A DNA stretch of 6,652 bases from Phycisphaerae bacterium (GCA_021736615.1 JAIPFN010000041.1:1-6652); one strand, 5' to 3'. Shown: positions 1 through 5,874, numbered from the stretch's first letter. Program-made: numbers and translations. The notes: generated by a model from the sequence alone, not told the origin.

Positions 1-45
1 TAGAACGTATATGAAACTGTTTCTTAACCTTATTTTGGAGTAACT

Positions 46-582
46 ATGAAGAAAAACCTGATTCCTATTACAGCATTTATTATAATTGCCGTTTTCGCAG
101 CATCCGTATTCTCTGAGGCCCCCAAGCCCCAGCGTGCCCAGGGTCGCCCCGAAAGACCAAGCGTGAAAACTCCTCCTCCCGCACCAGGGGCAGGAATGCA
201 AAGAACCAAAGGCGCACCTCAGGCTTCCAGAGGTATAGAGGTGATCAAGGAGCAGCAGACAAAGAAAGTTGAAGCCGAGATCAAACGCATAAACGCTGCC
301 CATGAGGCCGATATAGCCCAATTGCAGGCTATCTTAAAACAGGCAAATGATGAAAAAGCCGCTAAAACCGCCGCAATGCTCACCGAATTGATCGAAAAAA
401 AGAACACTGATAATAAGGCAAATGTCAAAAAGTTCCAGGATCGCATGGAAGCATTCAATAAAAGAATGCAGAGAGGCCAGACGGGTAAAGGCCTGCCGGA
501 TCCGAAAGCTATTAGAACGAAACCTGAAAGAACTAGAACTCCAATAGATATTAGCAATCTAAAAAAACCGGAAAAGAAGTAG
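46..582 (+). CDS. Secreted basic coiled-coil protein, function unknown
   Basis: I do not recognise a family. The 178-residue product starts with a typical Sec signal peptide: MKKN, then a hydrophobic core (about residues 5-20, ITAFIIIAVFAASVF), with cleavage likely just after S23 or A25. Residues 26-62 are rich in Pro, Arg, Gln and Gly and look disordered. Residues about 63-142 are Ala/Lys/Glu/Gln-rich with regular hydrophobic spacing (IEVIKEQQTKKVEAEIKRI and onward), which predicts a long helix or coiled coil. The tail after about 143 is again Pro/Lys/Arg-rich. The protein should act in the periplasm or outside the cytoplasmic membrane; its strong positive charge could suit binding to anionic polymers, which is inference. 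The ATG has a good ribosome binding site (TTGGAG, 5-nt spacer). The gene stands alone and is closed by an intrinsic terminator. Low-complexity composition makes distant homology hard to judge. Confidence 0.8.
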   Translation: MKKNLIPITAFIIIAVFAASVFSEAPKPQRAQGRPERPSVKTPPPAPGAGMQRTKGAPQASRGIEVIKEQQTKKVEAEIKRINAAHEADIAQLQAILKQANDEKAAKTAAMLTELIEKKNTDNKANVKKFQDRMEAFNKRMQRGQTGKGLPDPKAIRTKPERTRTPIDISNLKKPEKK

Positions 583-601
583 TATTTAAATTATATTACA
601 C

Positions 602-640
602 AAAAAAGGCTGAAAGCTAATACTTTCGGCCTTTTTTTTT
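602..640 (+). terminator. Intrinsic terminator of the coiled-coil protein gene
   Basis: The stem GGCTGAAAG (608-616) pairs with CTTTCGGCC (623-631), with one U-G wobble and a 6-base loop CTAATA. The stem is extended by an A-run (602-607) facing a T-run (632-640). It lies 20 bases after the stop at 582. Because the A-run precedes the stem, it could also act on transcripts from the other strand. Confidence 0.9.
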
Positions 641-819
641 GTTTTTTCACCAAGGTACAATACTGTTAACAAAAAATGCTGTTCGCCACCCGCCGCAAAT
701 CCTGACTAAAGTGGGGTATACCAATAAATAGCGGAACGAACATTTCAGATACGTTTAAGCGTTATGGACCAAATAGGCACAAAAGCGCGAGTGCGCAAGG
801 GCGCGTTGCCTAACTCCGT

Positions 820-866
820 AATGTCGGCATCCTGCCGACATTTGATGTTGGCTTTTAGCCAACATC
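820..866. repeat. Two adjacent perfect 10-bp hairpins with triloops
   Basis: Hairpin 1 is AATGTCGGCA (820-829), loop TCC, then TGCCGACATT (833-842). Hairpin 2 is GATGTTGGCT (844-853), loop TTT, then AGCCAACATC (857-866). One base separates them. The two stems resemble each other (TGTCGGC and TGTTGGC), so they look like diverged copies of one palindromic unit, as in REP-type extragenic palindromes. No T-run follows either one, so intrinsic termination is unlikely. Confidence 0.85.
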
Positions 867-997
867 ACCTCTGGTTGCCTCATAATGGGGTTTCGGATTT
901 CGGTAATTACTCAAACTGACCGAAAACAGCCAGTAAAGCAACATAAATCGCTCTGAGTAAAGTACTTACATGGCGTCTGTTTTTTTAATGAAAATGT

Positions 998-1063
998 CTC
1001 GGCTGCAGGGCCGAATCCTTCATTATACATTATACAATAATCATTATTCATTTCAAACTGGCC
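998..1063. repeat. Composite intergenic repeat, copy 1: hairpin plus 7-bp array plus CAAACTGGCC
   Basis: A short hairpin TCGGC (999-1003), loop TGCAGG, GCCGA (1010-1014) is followed by ATCCTT and then five 7-bp units, each starting CA: CATTATA, CATTATA, CAATAAT, CATTATT, CATTTCA (1021-1055). The array runs into CAAACTGGCC (1054-1063). The same order of parts recurs at 5883-5940. It lies between the upstream terminator and the ABC transporter promoter. Confidence 0.7.
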
Positions 1064-1086
1064 AAAGGTTTATTCTGGACAATAGT

Positions 1087-1116
1087 ATTGAAATTTCATA
1101 TTCAATAGTGTATATT
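1087..1116 (+). promoter_or_regulatory. Sigma70-like promoter with palindromic spacer, ABC operon
   Basis: TTGAAA (1088-1093) and TATATT (1111-1116) each match five of six bases of the -35 and -10 consensus and are separated by exactly 17 bp. Transcription would start near 1122, giving a leader of about 50 bases before the TTG start at 1174. An inverted repeat ATTGAA (1087-1092) / TTCAAT (1101-1106) and a nested perfect palindrome GAAATTTC (1090-1097) lie over the -35 and spacer, where a repressor could bind. No regulator gene is in view. Confidence 0.6.
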
Positions 1117-1160
1117 ATGAGACGTAAATTTAGAAGGCGTAGCCGTCAGTTCTGATTGTA

Positions 1161-1165
1161 GAGGG
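1161..1165 (+). promoter_or_regulatory. Ribosome binding site supporting the TTG start of the permease
   Basis: GAGGG lies 8 bases before TTG 1174-1176. The in-frame ATG at 1186 has no comparable site in front of it. A third option, TTG at 1216, has only the weaker purine run GAGAAG (1203-1208) upstream. Confidence 0.5.
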
Positions 1166-1173
1166 TTTAACGA

Positions 1174-2040
1174 TTGCGGCGGCCCATGGAGTATTGTTTT
1201 AAGAGAAGCGGCATTTTGAAGATAAATCTTTCTCCAACCAGTTCCTGGCAAGACAAATTGTTCAAGGCGGTCACGTTATTGTTCCTCGCTGTCTTTGCAG
1301 TCTTTATCATCGGTCTTATTCTCGCCGACATTTTCTACATCGACCGCAAGGCGATGATAACCGTCCTGTCTGCTCCCTTCATCCGCCAGTCACTTTGGAT
1401 AAGCATCTGGACCAGTACCGCCGCGACGGCCTTGTCGCTTTTGTTTGCTGTTCCCGTCGGCTTCGCTCTCAGCCGCTATCGTTTTCCGGGCCGGTTGCTT
1501 GTCGACACGATTGTCGATCTTCCCATAGTTTTTCCGCCGTTTGTCGTCGGCCTTACGCTTTTGATCTTCTTTAAGGACGCCGCCGTCGGCAAATTCATAC
1601 AGAACACCCTCGGCATTGAGTTTCTTTTTCATGCTAAAGGCATTGTGCTTTGTCAGTTTTTTGTCGCTGCCGGTTTTGCCGTCCGCTTTGCCAAGATCGC
1701 CTTTGACGCCGTTGATGTTCGCGCCGAAAACGTAGCACTTACGCTTGGATGCAATAGCTGGGACAGTTTCAGATATGTCGCTGTCCCTCAGGCTGCAAAC
1801 GGAATTATCGCCGGTGGAATTCTAACCTGGGCACGTTCGTTCGGTATGTTCGGGCCGCTGCTTGTATTTGTCGGCTCCATGCGCGGCAGTACAGAAGTAT
1901 TGCCCTCGACGATCTATCAACAGCAGGCAGCCGGCAACATTGAAGTCGCGCTAGCCGCCGCACTGCTGGCGATCTTCATCGCGTTTGTCTCCCTGCTGAC
2001 AATTCGCCTTGTCAGCCGAAAGGCGGTGCCGGCAATATGA
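1174..2040 (+). CDS. ABC transporter permease, molybdate/tungstate/sulfate type (ModB/WtpB/CysU-like)
   Basis: This inner-membrane permease should form the translocation channel of an oxyanion importer. About six hydrophobic segments are visible (roughly residues 31-55, 73-100, 112-132, 155-172, 210-232, 258-280). The cytoplasmic coupling (EAA-type) loop reads ENVALTLG (185-192) ... VPQAANG (204-210), where the ATPase docks. After it, FGMFGPLLVFVG and the TEVLPSTIYQQ stretch (240-250) match the C-terminal pattern of the ModB/CysU group (GxFGxxL ... T-LP-xIY). The length of 288 residues is slightly above the family norm because of an N-terminal extension of about 28 residues. The start is uncertain: TTG 1174 has the best ribosome binding site, while ATG 1186 or TTG 1216 would shorten the extension. 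It overlaps the ATPase gene by ATGA. The substrate cannot be read from sequence alone, and no binding-protein gene is in the window. Confidence 0.85.
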   Translation: MRRPMEYCFKRSGILKINLSPTSSWQDKLFKAVTLLFLAVFAVFIIGLILADIFYIDRKAMITVLSAPFIRQSLWISIWTSTAATALSLLFAVPVGFALSRYRFPGRLLVDTIVDLPIVFPPFVVGLTLLIFFKDAAVGKFIQNTLGIEFLFHAKGIVLCQFFVAAGFAVRFAKIAFDAVDVRAENVALTLGCNSWDSFRYVAVPQAANGIIAGGILTWARSFGMFGPLLVFVGSMRGSTEVLPSTIYQQQAAGNIEVALAAALLAIFIAFVSLLTIRLVSRKAVPAI

Positions 2041-3125
2041 TACAGCTTAAGGACGTTATTTACAGAGTCGGTGATTTTAAGCTGCTGAATATTTCGCTGA
2101 ATATTGCAGACGGCAATTGCATGGCTCTTTTAGGTCCATCCGGTTCCGGTAAGAGCGTATTGCTCGAGTGCATCTGCGGTCTCCGCCAGATCGAAAGCGG
2201 CAAGATCATTATCGACGGAAAGAACATGGTAAAACTTCCCCCGCGATTGAGAAACATCGGCTATGTCCCACAGGACTACGCGCTGTTTAAGCATCTAAAC
2301 GCCGCTGACAATATCGGTTTTGCTCTAAAGATCCAGGGCCAATCCAGGTCTCGCAGAACTCGCCAGGTCTCCCGGGTCGCCGAAATGCTCTCGATAGAAA
2401 ACCTGCTCTACAGACCCGTTCAGGGCTTATCCAGTGCCCAGCAGCAATCTGTCGCTCTCGCTCGTGCACTCGTCGCAGAGCCTTCTGTCCTCCTGCTTGA
2501 TGAACCCGTTTCCCAGCTCAGCGAAGCACACCGCCAGGAGATTTGTGCCTTGCTTCGGATGATTTCCAGGGACCTTAAACTTACGGTTCTCCACGTAAGT
2601 CACAACCTCGAAGAGTCTTTTGCCGTCGCCGATTCCGCTGCTGTTATGCTAAACGGTGTCGTCGAACAGTCCGGCCCGCTTAAGGACATGCTTAGAAAAC
2701 CTGAAACAGAGTTTGTCGCAAGGTATATGCGTTGTGAAAATATTTACTCCTGTGAGGCGACCGGTGCGATTTTCCCGGGCGGCACCCAGGTCAAGTTTGG
2801 CAGCAAGTTCCTCGTCCTGCCAGGCAGTCTGAATACTAATGTGAAATTCATGATACGCCCGGAAAACATCCGGCTTTTTGTAAAGTACGCAAGCTGGCAT
2901 GAAGACGAAAATACGATTCCCGTTAAAGTAATAGGATTCAGAGATTTCGGCAGTTATGTAAGGATTGAACTCGACGGACCGGCATACATGGTCGCCCACT
3001 CGACATACAATGACTTTCAGGACCTCGACATACCAAACAACACAGATCTGCTCGCATGGCTCCCAAGAGAAGCAATCCACGTAGTAGAAGACGAACAACC
3101 CAGGGAATTTATTATTGATGATTGA
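2037..3125 (+). CDS. ABC transporter ATPase with TOBE-like C-terminus (ModC/CysA-like), altered signature motif
   Basis: The product of 362 residues energises the permease encoded just upstream; the two genes overlap by four bases and are probably translationally coupled. Visible motifs are Walker A GPSGSGKS (33-40), Q-loop YVPQD (Q79), Walker B VLLLDE with catalytic E156, and switch H189 (HVSHN). From about residue 240 on, a regulatory region includes IRPENIRL (about 273-280), typical of TOBE-bearing oxyanion importer ATPases. Two motifs depart from the norm: the signature is LSSAQ (131-135) followed by QQS instead of LSGGQ-QQR, and the D-loop is SQLS (159-162) instead of SALD. The reading frame is intact and the remaining catalytic residues are present, so the protein is probably functional but may hydrolyse ATP differently. 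Molybdate, tungstate or sulfate are the likely substrates by family; which one is not decided. Confidence 0.88.
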   Translation: MIQLKDVIYRVGDFKLLNISLNIADGNCMALLGPSGSGKSVLLECICGLRQIESGKIIIDGKNMVKLPPRLRNIGYVPQDYALFKHLNAADNIGFALKIQGQSRSRRTRQVSRVAEMLSIENLLYRPVQGLSSAQQQSVALARALVAEPSVLLLDEPVSQLSEAHRQEICALLRMISRDLKLTVLHVSHNLEESFAVADSAAVMLNGVVEQSGPLKDMLRKPETEFVARYMRCENIYSCEATGAIFPGGTQVKFGSKFLVLPGSLNTNVKFMIRPENIRLFVKYASWHEDENTIPVKVIGFRDFGSYVRIELDGPAYMVAHSTYNDFQDLDIPNNTDLLAWLPREAIHVVEDEQPREFIIDD

Positions 3126-3665
3126 TTATTTTGACAGATTGAGGATGTCTTTATAATCTGCGCAGTACTCTTTCCTCCCGCAATCCTTGCAGTGCGTTCC
3201 CATCCATATGCCGTCGAACTGTTCCATCAGTTTATCGATCATTACTTCATCGGTTGTCAGTATTCCCGCTTCGAAGTTTCTGCGTTTTTTGCTTTTCGCT
3301 CCCATCCCCGCACCGGTAAGGTTCGCGCTGCCGGTATACGCCACCCTCCCATCGACTACAACAGTCTTTAAATGTATCCGCGGACAAAGAATCCTTTCCA
3401 TCCCGTTTATCAGATTAGGATACCGGTCGAAATCTTTTCTAAAAGCCGGCCCCGGTTCTTTCGCATGGATCAGCCTGACCTCGACCCCTTGCTTGATAAG
3501 GTCGGAAAGAACCTCCAGAAACGGAACCATCTTTCCATTCTTATCTACATGCAGGTCTTTGAGATCAGAAGTACCGATCCACAAAAAACGCTCCGCCCGC
3601 GGCACCGCGCCCAGCAGAACCTTTTCATATATTTCATAATCCGTTACGATCTCTGTTTTGCTCAT
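3126..3665 (-). CDS. Single-HKD phospholipase D-like protein with C-terminal Cys cluster
   Basis: The 179-residue protein carries one PLD catalytic motif, H98-x-K100-x4-D105 (RIHLKTVVVDGR), followed by the usual TGSANLTGAG (111-120) and a conserved-type NFE (130-132). Enzymes with a single HKD, such as the nuclease Nuc, normally work as homodimers that share one active site. No signal peptide or membrane segment is seen, so it should be cytoplasmic, which fits a nucleic-acid phosphodiesterase better than a secreted lipase (inference). The C-terminus has C159-x2-C162-x5-C168, preceded by H158, which could bind a metal or an Fe-S cluster. It is last in the minus-strand cluster, 30 bases behind the small membrane protein gene. 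Its stop abuts the ABC ATPase stop. The ribosome binding site before ATG is weak, so the exact start is less certain. Confidence 0.82.
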   Translation of the reverse strand: MSKTEIVTDYEIYEKVLLGAVPRAERFLWIGTSDLKDLHVDKNGKMVPFLEVLSDLIKQGVEVRLIHAKEPGPAFRKDFDRYPNLINGMERILCPRIHLKTVVVDGRVAYTGSANLTGAGMGAKSKKRRNFEAGILTTDEVMIDKLMEQFDGIWMGTHCKDCGRKEYCADYKDILNLSK

Positions 3666-3695
3666 AAGCGTTAAAATCCATTTTTACTATAATCT

Positions 3696-3971
3696 TTAGT
3701 CTTCTTCCTCAGGTTCCTTTAACTGGTAGCGATACGGAGAACCGTATTCTACCGTTTCTTTACCATCCAATAGCCACACCTCGCCGGTGTATCTGTCGAC
3801 GATAAAAATCTCGATAAATGAAGAGCCTGCCGAAACTCCCATATACCTACCCGTAAACATTTGCCCGTTGCTTTGAAGCCCCAAAGACAGCAACAATATC
3901 ATACCGACCAGCAAGCCGATCACCAGCGAACGCCAATCCACACTCCGCCCAATATTTAATGAAGTTTTCAC
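3696..3971 (-). CDS. Small single-span membrane protein, function unknown
   Basis: I do not know its function. With the GTG start at 3971 the product has 91 residues: a short N-terminus (VKTSLNIGRSVDWR), one hydrophobic helix (about 15-33, SLVIGLLVGMILLLSLGLQ), and an outer domain of about 55 residues. That domain contains GRYMGVSAG and the segment IFIVDRYTGEVWLLDG, then an acidic tail EPEEED. The 'D-x-x-TG-x-VW' pattern resembles small planctomycete-type membrane proteins that I recall only by style, not by name. The start was chosen because GGAGGG lies 7 bases before GTG; an upstream in-frame TTG at 3992 would place that Shine-Dalgarno inside the gene. It precedes the PLD-like gene by 30 bases and follows nnrD by 64 bases on the same strand. 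Confidence 0.7.
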   Translation of the reverse strand: MKTSLNIGRSVDWRSLVIGLLVGMILLLSLGLQSNGQMFTGRYMGVSAGSSFIEIFIVDRYTGEVWLLDGKETVEYGSPYRYQLKEPEEED

Positions 3972-3978
3972 TTTATTA

Positions 3979-3984
3979 CCCTCC
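3979..3984 (-). promoter_or_regulatory. Shine-Dalgarno deciding the GTG start at 3971
   Basis: The minus strand reads GGAGGG followed by a 7-base spacer TAATAAA and GTG. This near-perfect anti-rRNA match is the strongest in the window and argues against the in-frame TTG at 3992. Confidence 0.8.
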
Positions 3985-4014
3985 AATATCAAATAAGCAC
4001 AAAACTCATCGTTA

Positions 4015-4027
4015 GCTCAGTTTGAGC
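4015..4027. repeat. Small hairpin containing CAAACTG downstream of nnrD
   Basis: GCTCA (4015-4019), loop GTT, TGAGC (4023-4027). It carries CAGTTTG (4018-4024), the complement of the CAAACTG heptamer found in the composite repeats. On the minus strand it lies 9 bases after the nnrD stop, but no solid T-run follows, so it is at best a weak terminator. Confidence 0.4.
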
Positions 4028-4035
4028 CTTTTGGA

Positions 4036-4896
4036 TTATACGATTCGCATAAACGCTTTGGGCAGTTTTTTTAAAATTTCTTTTGCCGTCATCGAGATTT
4101 GCCCGTATTTTTCGGCAGCTATATCACCGGCCAACCCGTGGACATAAACCCCCAATTGTCCCGCTTCAAAATCGTCAAGTCCCTGTCCGGCAATCGCCGC
4201 GATAACCCCTGTAAGCACATCCCCCGACCCCGCCGTCGCCATCCCCGCGTTTCCGGTCGTATTGACATACACCTTTTCCGAATCCGCAACGACGGTCGAC
4301 GCTCCTTTCAGCACGACCGTGCATCCCGTTTTTTCGGCAAGCATAATCGCCTGTTCTTTTCTATCGTTCGGCATGCCTTCACGGAAAACAGATTTCCAAA
4401 TCCGTACCATTTCCCCAGGATGCGGTGTAAGGATAATCGACGCTTTTTTCTTTTCGTGCCAGCCGCTTTCCTTCGCCAGACAGTTAAGCCCGTCGGCATC
4501 GACTACTAATCTAAGCCCTTCCGTCTCTATCAGTGAATTGACAACCCGCCTCGCTCCGCGTCCCGTTCCAAGCCCCGGCCCCACGGCGACAACATCGTTA
4601 TCTTTGCAAAGTTCCATCACCTCACCGCAAGCCGTTTCCGAGACCTGCCCGTCGTCGTTATCGTCAAGCCCGACAGTCGTATAGCACGGCTCAAACGAAG
4701 CAACAACATTCTGTATGCTCTTGCAGGTTGCAACTCTAACCAGCCCAGCCCCGCCTCGAAGCGCCGCCATCCCACAAAGCGCCGGCGCCCCGCACATACC
4801 AGCTTTCCCGCCGATAACACAAACCTTACCGAACGAACCCTTATGAGAGTCACCATCCCTAACCGCCAATCGAACAACATCAATAACAGTCCGCAT
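4036..4896 (-). CDS. nnrD: ADP/ATP-dependent (S)-NAD(P)H-hydrate dehydratase
   Basis: This is the repair enzyme that turns hydrated, inactive NAD(P)H back into NAD(P)H at the cost of a nucleotide phosphoanhydride. The 286-residue product covers only the ribokinase-like dehydratase domain (YjeF C-terminal type); the epimerase domain (NnrE) fused to it in many bacteria is absent. Motifs: HKGSFGKVCVIGG (18-30), GPGLGTG (106-112), DADGLN (133-138), TPHPGE (157-162), LKGAS (196-200), and NAGMATAGSGDVLTG (216-230), in which D226 is the expected catalytic aspartate. The start is ATG 4896 because GGAG stands 6 bases before it and the family begins about here; the frame stays open to 4977 but that 27-residue extension looks unlike the family. 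larB lies 210 bases upstream on the same strand. Confidence 0.93.
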   Translation of the reverse strand: MRTVIDVVRLAVRDGDSHKGSFGKVCVIGGKAGMCGAPALCGMAALRGGAGLVRVATCKSIQNVVASFEPCYTTVGLDDNDDGQVSETACGEVMELCKDNDVVAVGPGLGTGRGARRVVNSLIETEGLRLVVDADGLNCLAKESGWHEKKKASIILTPHPGEMVRIWKSVFREGMPNDRKEQAIMLAEKTGCTVVLKGASTVVADSEKVYVNTTGNAGMATAGSGDVLTGVIAAIAGQGLDDFEAGQLGVYVHGLAGDIAAEKYGQISMTAKEILKKLPKAFMRIV

Positions 4897-4902
4897 AAAA
4901 AT

Positions 4903-4906
4903 CTCC
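4903..4906 (-). promoter_or_regulatory. Ribosome binding site of nnrD
   Basis: GGAG on the minus strand with a 6-base spacer before ATG 4896. It decides against the longer reading from 4977. The site is embedded in one of the two 12-bp GTTTTGGATTGG direct repeats. Confidence 0.75.
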
Positions 4907-4975
4907 AATCCAAAACCGTAAACAAGTAAAAGCGCGGGAGCGCGAGCTCCCCGATCAGACTCGCCAATCCAAAAC
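4905..4975. repeat. 12-bp direct repeats flanking a GC-rich hairpin upstream of nnrD
   Basis: CCAATCCAAAAC occurs at 4905-4916 and again at 4964-4975, 59 bases apart. Between them is a perfect 6-bp hairpin GGGAGC (4936-4941), loop GCGA, GCTCCC (4946-4951). On the nnrD strand the hairpin would sit about 40 bases before the start codon. Confidence 0.6.
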
Positions 4976-5038
4976 AAATCTCACAAAAGTTGTAAGCAAA
5001 ACCCAACAAAACACAAATCCCGTTTTATTATTAATTTC

Positions 5039-5077
5039 CTTCAAGCCCTTCATGTTTTTTTCTTCAAGCTCTTCATG
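5039..5077. repeat. 16-bp direct repeat pair between larB and nnrD
   Basis: CTTCAAGCCCTTCATG (5039-5054) and CTTCAAGCTCTTCATG (5062-5077) differ at one of sixteen positions and are spaced 23 bases apart with a T7 run between them. The stretch is A/T-rich and non-coding. Confidence 0.7.
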
Positions 5078-5106
5078 GTAAAATAACACCGAGCAAATAA
5101 TAACCA

Positions 5107-5874
5107 CTACCCAATCTTCTTATTGATAACGCTAGCAGCATACCCCGCCCCAAACCCGTTATCAATATTAACAACAGTAACCCCCGCAGCACAACTGTTA
5201 AGCATCGCCAGCAGCGCCGCCAAACCATCAAAACTCGCCCCATACCCCACACTAGTAGGAACCGCGATAACCGGGCAATCGACCAATCCACCGACCACGC
5301 TCGCCAGCGCTCCTTCCATCCCGGCGATCACTATAACCACGCTTGCATTTGCCAGCGTTTCCATCGTCTCCGGATGCCCGAGCAAACGGTGTATTCCCGC
5401 CACTCCCGCATCGCAAACCAATTTCGTTTTTTGCCCCATCGCCCGGCATGTAACTTTCGCTTCCATAGCCACCGGAATATCCGCCGTCCCAGCCGTCACA
5501 ATAGCGATATAGTTTTCGTTATCTGCCACCGCCTCCTGCACAAGCAAGATAGTCCGCCCAAGCTCATCATATTCAGCAGTAGGAAATTTCCCCGTCGCGA
5601 CGATAGCCTCAAACACATCTTTTTCCGCCCGCGTCCCAAGCACATTATGCCCTTTCTCCGCAAGCCGCCCAAATATCTCAACGATATGCTCAGTCGCTTT
5701 ACCCTCACAGTAAATAACCTCCGGAAACCCGCACCGAATCTGCCGATGATGATCAAGCCGCGCAAAAGAAATATCCTCAAACGGAAGATGACGAAGCATC
5801 TCAACAGCCTCATCAACAGAAACCTCCCCGTCCTTAACCCGCCCAAGCAATAACTGAATCTGTTCATTATTCAT
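5107..5874 (-). CDS. larB: Nickel-pincer cofactor biosynthesis protein LarB
   Basis: LarB carboxylates the pyridinium ring of nicotinic acid adenine dinucleotide and splits off AMP, giving pyridinium-3,5-biscarboxylate mononucleotide, the first step toward the nickel-pincer nucleotide of lactate racemase and related LarA-family enzymes. The 255 residues match the family length. Motifs: LDHHRQIRCGFPEVIYCEGK (40-59), VTAGTADIPVA (126-136), the AIR-carboxylase-like core GVAGIHRLL (157-165), AGMEGALASVVGGLVDCPVI (184-203) and PTSVGYG (206-212), and LNSC (225-228) followed by GVTVVNIDNGFGAGYAA (231-247). C228 is the likely counterpart of the catalytic cysteine that binds the substrate ring. LarC, LarE and LarA are not in the window. 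tsaD ends 82 bases upstream on the same strand; nnrD, which also deals with nicotinamide dinucleotides, follows. Confidence 0.95.
   Translation of the reverse strand: MNNEQIQLLLGRVKDGEVSVDEAVEMLRHLPFEDISFARLDHHRQIRCGFPEVIYCEGKATEHIVEIFGRLAEKGHNVLGTRAEKDVFEAIVATGKFPTAEYDELGRTILLVQEAVADNENYIAIVTAGTADIPVAMEAKVTCRAMGQKTKLVCDAGVAGIHRLLGHPETMETLANASVVIVIAGMEGALASVVGGLVDCPVIAVPTSVGYGASFDGLAALLAMLNSCAAGVTVVNIDNGFGAGYAASVINKKIG

Larger units (their letters stand above)
641..1086. other. Gene-free stretch with hairpins and repeats
   Basis: Together with the flanking terminator and promoter this makes about 590 bases without a credible gene. It contains three imperfect 8-bp GCGC-led units (785-808: GCGCGAGT, GCGCAAGG, GCGCGTTG), the twin hairpins at 820-866, a TTCGGAT/TTCGGTA doublet (892-905) followed by CAAACTGACCGA (912-923), and the composite repeat at 998-1063. 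Positions 641-780 show nothing I can name. No tRNA-like cloverleaf or clear riboswitch core was seen. The only ORF here, of 61 codons, lies on the repeat and is rejected. Confidence 0.7.

Noticed and set aside
219..557. 112-codon antisense ORF opposite the coiled-coil protein gene
   Set aside because: It lies fully inside a well-supported gene with signal peptide, ribosome binding site and terminator; its Ser/Phe/Cys-rich product mirrors the Lys/Ala-rich sense codons.
758..866. Possible integron attC-like site (GCCTAAC at 808-814 fits RYYYAAC)
   Set aside because: No matching GTTRRRY lies downstream at the right distance, the paired inner boxes are missing, and there is no integrase or cassette structure.
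970..1155. 61-codon plus-strand ORF upstream of the permease
   Set aside because: It runs across the composite repeat and the promoter, has no ribosome binding site and a composition typical of translated A/T-rich repeat sequence.
870..1173. Molybdenum-cofactor or other riboswitch ahead of the ABC operon
   Set aside because: The leader from the predicted start near 1122 is only about 50 bases and no conserved riboswitch core was recognisable upstream.
3666..3695. Separate promoter for the PLD-like gene (TATAGT at 3686-3691, minus strand)
   Set aside because: No convincing -35 element at the proper distance; co-transcription with the gene 30 bases upstream explains expression more simply.
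4897..4977. Longer reading of nnrD from 4977, adding 27 residues
   Set aside because: The extension has no family resemblance, spans a hairpin and direct repeats, and would place the GGAG site at 4903-4906 inside the gene.
5374..5867. Long ORFs overlapping larB in other frames on both strands
   Set aside because: They are shadows of larB, whose frame carries all LarB motifs; their products are Arg/Pro/Leu-rich and unlike any family.
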